NCBI GenBank assembly: GCA_963666705.2
Contig: CAXXKO010000001.1
Span: forward strand, 62,001 to 126,000
Direction of reading: 5' to 3'
DNA length: 64,000 nt
Source of the DNA: G963666705 sp963666705
GTDB lineage: Bacteria; Pseudomonadota; Alphaproteobacteria; CADEGL01
Positions 61,360-64,000 of the stretch are shown here, piece after piece (the first letter of the stretch is position 1; each line of letters opens with the position of its first letter). Below the pieces are notes generated by a model. It was not told where the DNA came from. It worked only from the letters and a program-made list of their open reading frames with translations, and made no database searches. Position numbers and translations under genes: made by a program.

Positions 61360-62741
61360 ACCGACCACCCAGCCCACGCTTGACCCCGTGGGCCCACAGG
61401 TCCCTCCCGCGCGCGCCGCCGCGTCAGCCTGTTGAGGGCACGCCGCGTCGCGCGCGGGGCCCTCCCGTGGACTACGGGGACAAGCCCGCAGCCGCCAAGC
61501 GGTCCCTTCTTACACCGCCGAGGTGGTCCCTTTTTGCTCCGCCATTGACACGCGCGCCGCAGCCCGGCAATATGCGCGGCGTCGTAGCCGAGCCCTTCGA
61601 GAATGGACTCCGTGTCCCCGCCGAGCACCGGGGCCGGGCGGTTGGGCGGTTCCTCGCCGACGGTTCGGATGGGCTGGGCCAGGAGGCGGAAATCCTGGCC
61701 GCTCTTCTCTTCCGTGAGCGTCTGGATGCGCCCGCCTTCCATCACGAAGGGGTTGGCGAGGGCCTGTGCGACATCGAGCACCGGGGCGGCCGGCACCTTG
61801 CCGCCGAACGCGTCGATCCATTCGGCGGACGTCCGCGCCATCAGCACCTCGTCGAGCAACTCTGTGATCAGCGCGCGGTTGGCCAGCCTCTCTGGATAGG
61901 AACGGAACCGCGGGTCGTCCGCCCATTCGGGCCGGCCGACGGCCCGGCAAAGAACGCCCCAGAACTTCTCCTTGTTGCACATGATGAAGATCCAGCCGTC
62001 CCTGGTGCGGTAGAGCTGGCACGGAGTGATCACGGGGTGGGCCGAGCGCGGCTCGCGGCCCTGGTTCTGGCCGGTTGCGAGATTCCAGGCGGCGAGGTAG
62101 TTCAAATTAAAGAGGGCGGTGTCGAAGAGCGAGACGTCGATGTCGCGGCCGACTCCCGTCTCCCGCGCCTTGAGGACGGCGGCGAGGAGGCCCAGGGCCA
62201 TGTTGAGGCCGGTCATGAAATCGACGATCGAGAGGCCCATGCGCGCGGGCGGCGTGCCGGGCTCCCCCGTCACCGTCAAATATCCGGTCTCGGCCTGCAT
62301 GAGGTAATCGTACCCGGGCCAAGCGGCGCGGGACCCGTCGCGGCCATAAGCCGTCAGGTGCGCGCATACGATCTTCGGGTTCACCGCGCCAAGCGACTCA
62401 TAGGTGAGCCCGAGCTTCCCCGGCACGTCGCCGCGTAGGTTGCAGGCGAGGCCGTCCGCCGTGCGGGCCAGATCGCGCAGCACCGCCTGCCCCTCCTCCC
62501 GCGCCAGATCGAGAGTCAGGCTGCGTTTATTGCGGTTGAGGGCCTGGAAGAACAGGCTGGCGTTGGTCTCATCGACACCCTCGATGAAATGGGGCTGGCC
62601 CATGCGCGAGACATCGCCACCGTCGTGGGGGTTCTCGATCTTGATGAGTTCCGCGCCCAGATCGGCCAGGGTCTGGGTCCCGAACGGCCCGGCGCCATAC
62701 TGTTCGACGGAGATGATCCGCAGTCCCGCGAGCGGTAGCAT
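61338..62741 (-). CDS. CaiB/BaiF family III CoA transferase with an IS21-derived tail
   Basis: From 62741 (GGAAGAG upstream) the protein shows the family III CoA-transferase pattern: LPLAGLRIISVEQYGAGPFG, LADLGAELIKIENPHDGGD, NRNKRSLTLDLAREEGQAVL, YDYLMQAETGYLTVTGEPGT then GLSIVDFMTGLNMALG with the catalytic-type Asp, and ITPCQLYRTRDGWIFIMCNK. It reaches LGYDAAHIAGLRRA at 61551, where IS21 copy 2 begins. The frame continues about 70 residues through the IS end to 61338. Only the last few native residues are replaced, so activity may remain. The acyl-CoA substrate is unknown. Confidence 0.82.
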   Translation of the reverse strand: MLPLAGLRIISVEQYGAGPFGTQTLADLGAELIKIENPHDGGDVSRMGQPHFIEGVDETNASLFFQALNRNKRSLTLDLAREEGQAVLRDLARTADGLACNLRGDVPGKLGLTYESLGAVNPKIVCAHLTAYGRDGSRAAWPGYDYLMQAETGYLTVTGEPGTPPARMGLSIVDFMTGLNMALGLLAAVLKARETGVGRDIDVSLFDTALFNLNYLAAWNLATGQNQGREPRSAHPVITPCQLYRTRDGWIFIMCNKEKFWGVLCRAVGRPEWADDPRFRSYPERLANRALITELLDEVLMARTSAEWIDAFGGKVPAAPVLDVAQALANPFVMEGGRIQTLTEEKSGQDFRLLAQPIRTVGEEPPNRPAPVLGGDTESILEGLGYDAAHIAGLRRACQWRSKKGPPRRCKKGPLGGCGLVPVVHGRAPRATRRALNRLTRRRAREGPVGPRGQAWAGWSVQLAVGV

Positions 62742-63166
62742 TCGAATCTCTTCCAACCTTCAGGCACTCGCCCTGGCGCGACCGCGCACCTCCACGACGG
62801 CCGCCGCACCTTGTGCGCCGCCGCAGGCGAATGCAAGTGCGCGCGGGAATGGCGCCAGCTCGCCAGTGATGTGCCCACCACCCACAGTAAAATGATTGTC
62901 GGACAACATATACTGACCGACAAAGCTCCCGAATTTTTGTCCGACGATTCACAATTTACCAAGTCTCAGCGTGCCCCAATCTATAATAAGTATATGAAAT
63001 TAATACGTTAATTAGGATGATTAGATTCGTTCAATTTCTCACCCGGCCTGTCTTAACCAACTCTTTACGTGCTTCTGTCAAACCTTCCCATCGTCGTGCA
63101 CCTCCCCGCATGGCCCACGGGTCGGCCCCGGCCATCGCATCGCCGCCGTCCTTAGGAGACTCCTTG
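62742..63166. other. Intergenic region upstream of cheA
   Basis: No gene is recognised in these 425 bases. The part from about 62880 to 63040 is strikingly AT-rich (with TATAATAAGTATATG at about 62981) compared with the surrounding DNA and may hold the cheA-side promoter or another old insertion. Confidence 0.4.
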
Positions 63167-63313
63167 ATGGAAGACATGCTGCAGGAATTCCTGACAGAGA
63201 CCAACGAAAGCGTGGCCGTGCTCGATGTCGAGCTGGTGACGTTGGAGCAGAGGCCAGACGATCCCGATCTGCTGGGAAGCATTTTCCGCCTCGCTCATAC
63301 CATCAAGCACTAG
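63167..63313 (+). pseudogene. N-terminal Hpt fragment of chemotaxis kinase CheA
   Basis: The protein reads MEDMLQEFLTETNESVAVLD, then VELVTLEQRPDDPDLLGSIF and RLAHTIK, where the family continues with G and the Hpt helix (LAHTIKGTCGFLG). The phosphorylatable His is in AHTIK. AGGAG precedes the ATG at 63167. The frame is cut at about 63309 by the IS4 element, giving a stop at 63311-63313. About 48 residues remain of a protein that is usually 600 or more. The rest should lie beyond the IS, outside the window, if no deletion occurred. Confidence 0.8.
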
Positions 63314-64000
63314 TGTCCGGTTAAAAATCGAATAAATTCAATTGGTTGGTTATTTGCGAAGCGTTGCATCTGTTTTCGTCTCCCGCAAGTGCTTGATGTA
63401 TGGGCATTTTCTCGAAGAGGGTCACCGAGAGGATCTGTAACAAAGTGTAGAGCGAGGCGTCCAGGTCGAGGCGCTTCTTGACGATGGCGACGAGGACGTA
63501 GACCGAGACGGCAATCCAGATCTGCGTCTTCACCGCGTTCTCCGACGTGCCGTAGAACTGCTTGATCCGAAGATGCTGCTTGATCCACTTGAAGAAGAGT
63601 TCCACCTGCCAGCGGCTTTTGTAGAGCGCGCAGATGGTGGCGGCCGGAAGCGAGAAGTTGTTGGTGATGAAGACCAGCGTCTTGCCGGACTCGGGGTCCT
63701 TGAAGCGGATGCGCCGCAGAAGTTCGGGGTAATCCTGACGGGTGTAGAAGCCGTCCAGGGAGATGGTCTGGTCGCAAATGATGCCGGTCGAGCGATCCGT
63801 CGGCGCCGAATAGACGCGATGAGCATCGATGTTCGACTTGGCACGCGTGACGAAGAAGGCCCCGGCTTGGTGCAACACATAAAGGCGGGCAAAGTCGACG
63901 TAGCCACGATCCACGACGTAGATGGCTCCGGCTTCCGGCAAGAGCATATCGAGGGCATGAACGTCGTGCAGCTTGCCATCCGAGATGTGGATAAAACTCG
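63314..64000 (-). mobile_element. IS4-family insertion sequence (partial, continues beyond the window)
   Basis: The left end begins TGTCCGGTTAA at 63314 just after the broken cheA. The transposase is encoded on the minus strand, and its stop codon lies inside this terminal repeat. An inverted partner of the same 11 bases is found at 44-54, near the left edge of the window. Confidence 0.8.
63321..64000 (-). CDS. IS4-family transposase (5' end outside the window)
   Basis: At least 226 residues are visible: HISDGKLHDVHALDMLLPEA, then YVVDRGYVDFARLYVLHQAG (second catalytic Asp region), RRIRFKDPESGKTLVFITNN, and the IS4 signature YKSRWQVELFFKWIKQHLRI (Y-x2-R-x3-E-x6-K, with the final catalytic Glu). 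The C-terminus reads ASQITNQLNLFDF. The visible portion is intact. The first catalytic Asp and the start lie outside the window. Confidence 0.88.
   Translation of the reverse strand, partial: SFIHISDGKLHDVHALDMLLPEAGAIYVVDRGYVDFARLYVLHQAGAFFVTRAKSNIDAHRVYSAPTDRSTGIICDQTISLDGFYTRQDYPELLRRIRFKDPESGKTLVFITNNFSLPAATICALYKSRWQVELFFKWIKQHLRIKQFYGTSENAVKTQIWIAVSVYVLVAIVKKRLDLDASLYTLLQILSVTLFEKMPIHQALAGDENRCNASQITNQLNLFDF

Larger units (their letters stand above)
58981..61550 (+). mobile_element. IS21-family insertion sequence, copy 2 (2570 bp)
   Basis: Same ends and length as copy 1 at 10629-13198; every noted difference maps with a constant offset of 48352. Flanks differ: CATAAACA on the left (IS3 relic) and CGCGCGCC on the right (CoA transferase gene), so no target duplication exists. 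This indicates recombination or deletion next to this copy after insertion. Confidence 0.9.

Overview
The window is GC-rich chromosomal DNA that looks alphaproteobacterial (Rhodospirillales-like is my guess). The main reasons are the icd / alaS / recA neighbourhood, a GTTC-N7-GTTC LexA box upstream of recA, a bufferin-type operon, Tat-targeted FAD dehydrogenase subunits and short intergenic palindromes starting CTAGRG. No tRNA, rRNA or CRISPR array was recognised. A segment around 30.1-32.0 kb is visibly poorer in GC and looks acquired.

Layout. 0-7.5 kb: remnants of amine or betaine catabolism (GcvT C-terminus, class III aminotransferase, cis-3-hydroxyproline dehydratase-like enzyme, MttB tail), a two-subunit FAD dehydrogenase and a CocE/S15 hydrolase. 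7.5-13.5 kb: a SAM-cyclase-AAA-TPR gene split by an IS21 element. 13.5-15.5 kb: bufA-bufB-bufC (MNIO-type metallophore/RiPP). 15.6-25.5 kb: methyltransferase, PadR regulator, RND efflux pair, LysM protein, two cytochromes c and a LOG protein. 25.5-30.1 kb: a second class III cyclase gene, split by an IS3-like element, with an IS1380 element just upstream. 30.2-31.9 kb: TetR / DUF1772 / broken SDR island. 32.2-47.1 kb: icd, DUF2269, methyltransferase, CoxE-like VWA protein, MoxR ATPase, alaS and recA, with a second type of IS21 element between alaS and recA that itself carries a nested IS1202-like element. 47.2-55.8 kb: a JmjC/cupin protein beside a Tat-signal repeat peptide, an Ldh2-type dehydrogenase, an AidB-like dehydrogenase, and a three-gene peptidoglycan-binding operon preceded by a second LexA-box match. 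55.8-64 kb: a pile-up of IS1595, IS1380, IS3, IS21 and IS4 pieces around a CaiB-type CoA transferase and a beheaded cheA.

Two themes stand out. First, IS activity has rebuilt the region: two nearly identical IS21 copies lie 48.35 kb apart, one with a clean 8-bp target duplication and one without, and at least five chromosomal genes are interrupted or truncated by IS ends. Second, six otherwise well-preserved genes each need exactly one base added or removed to restore their family-typical protein, often at a short homopolymer. This could be decay or uncorrected sequencing error, so those genes should not be called dead from this sequence alone.

The two most attractive unexplained systems are the repeat-peptide plus JmjC/cupin pair (47.2-48.7 kb) and the possibly SOS-controlled peptidoglycan-binding operon with its paralogous membrane-anchored partners (53.1-55.8 kb).
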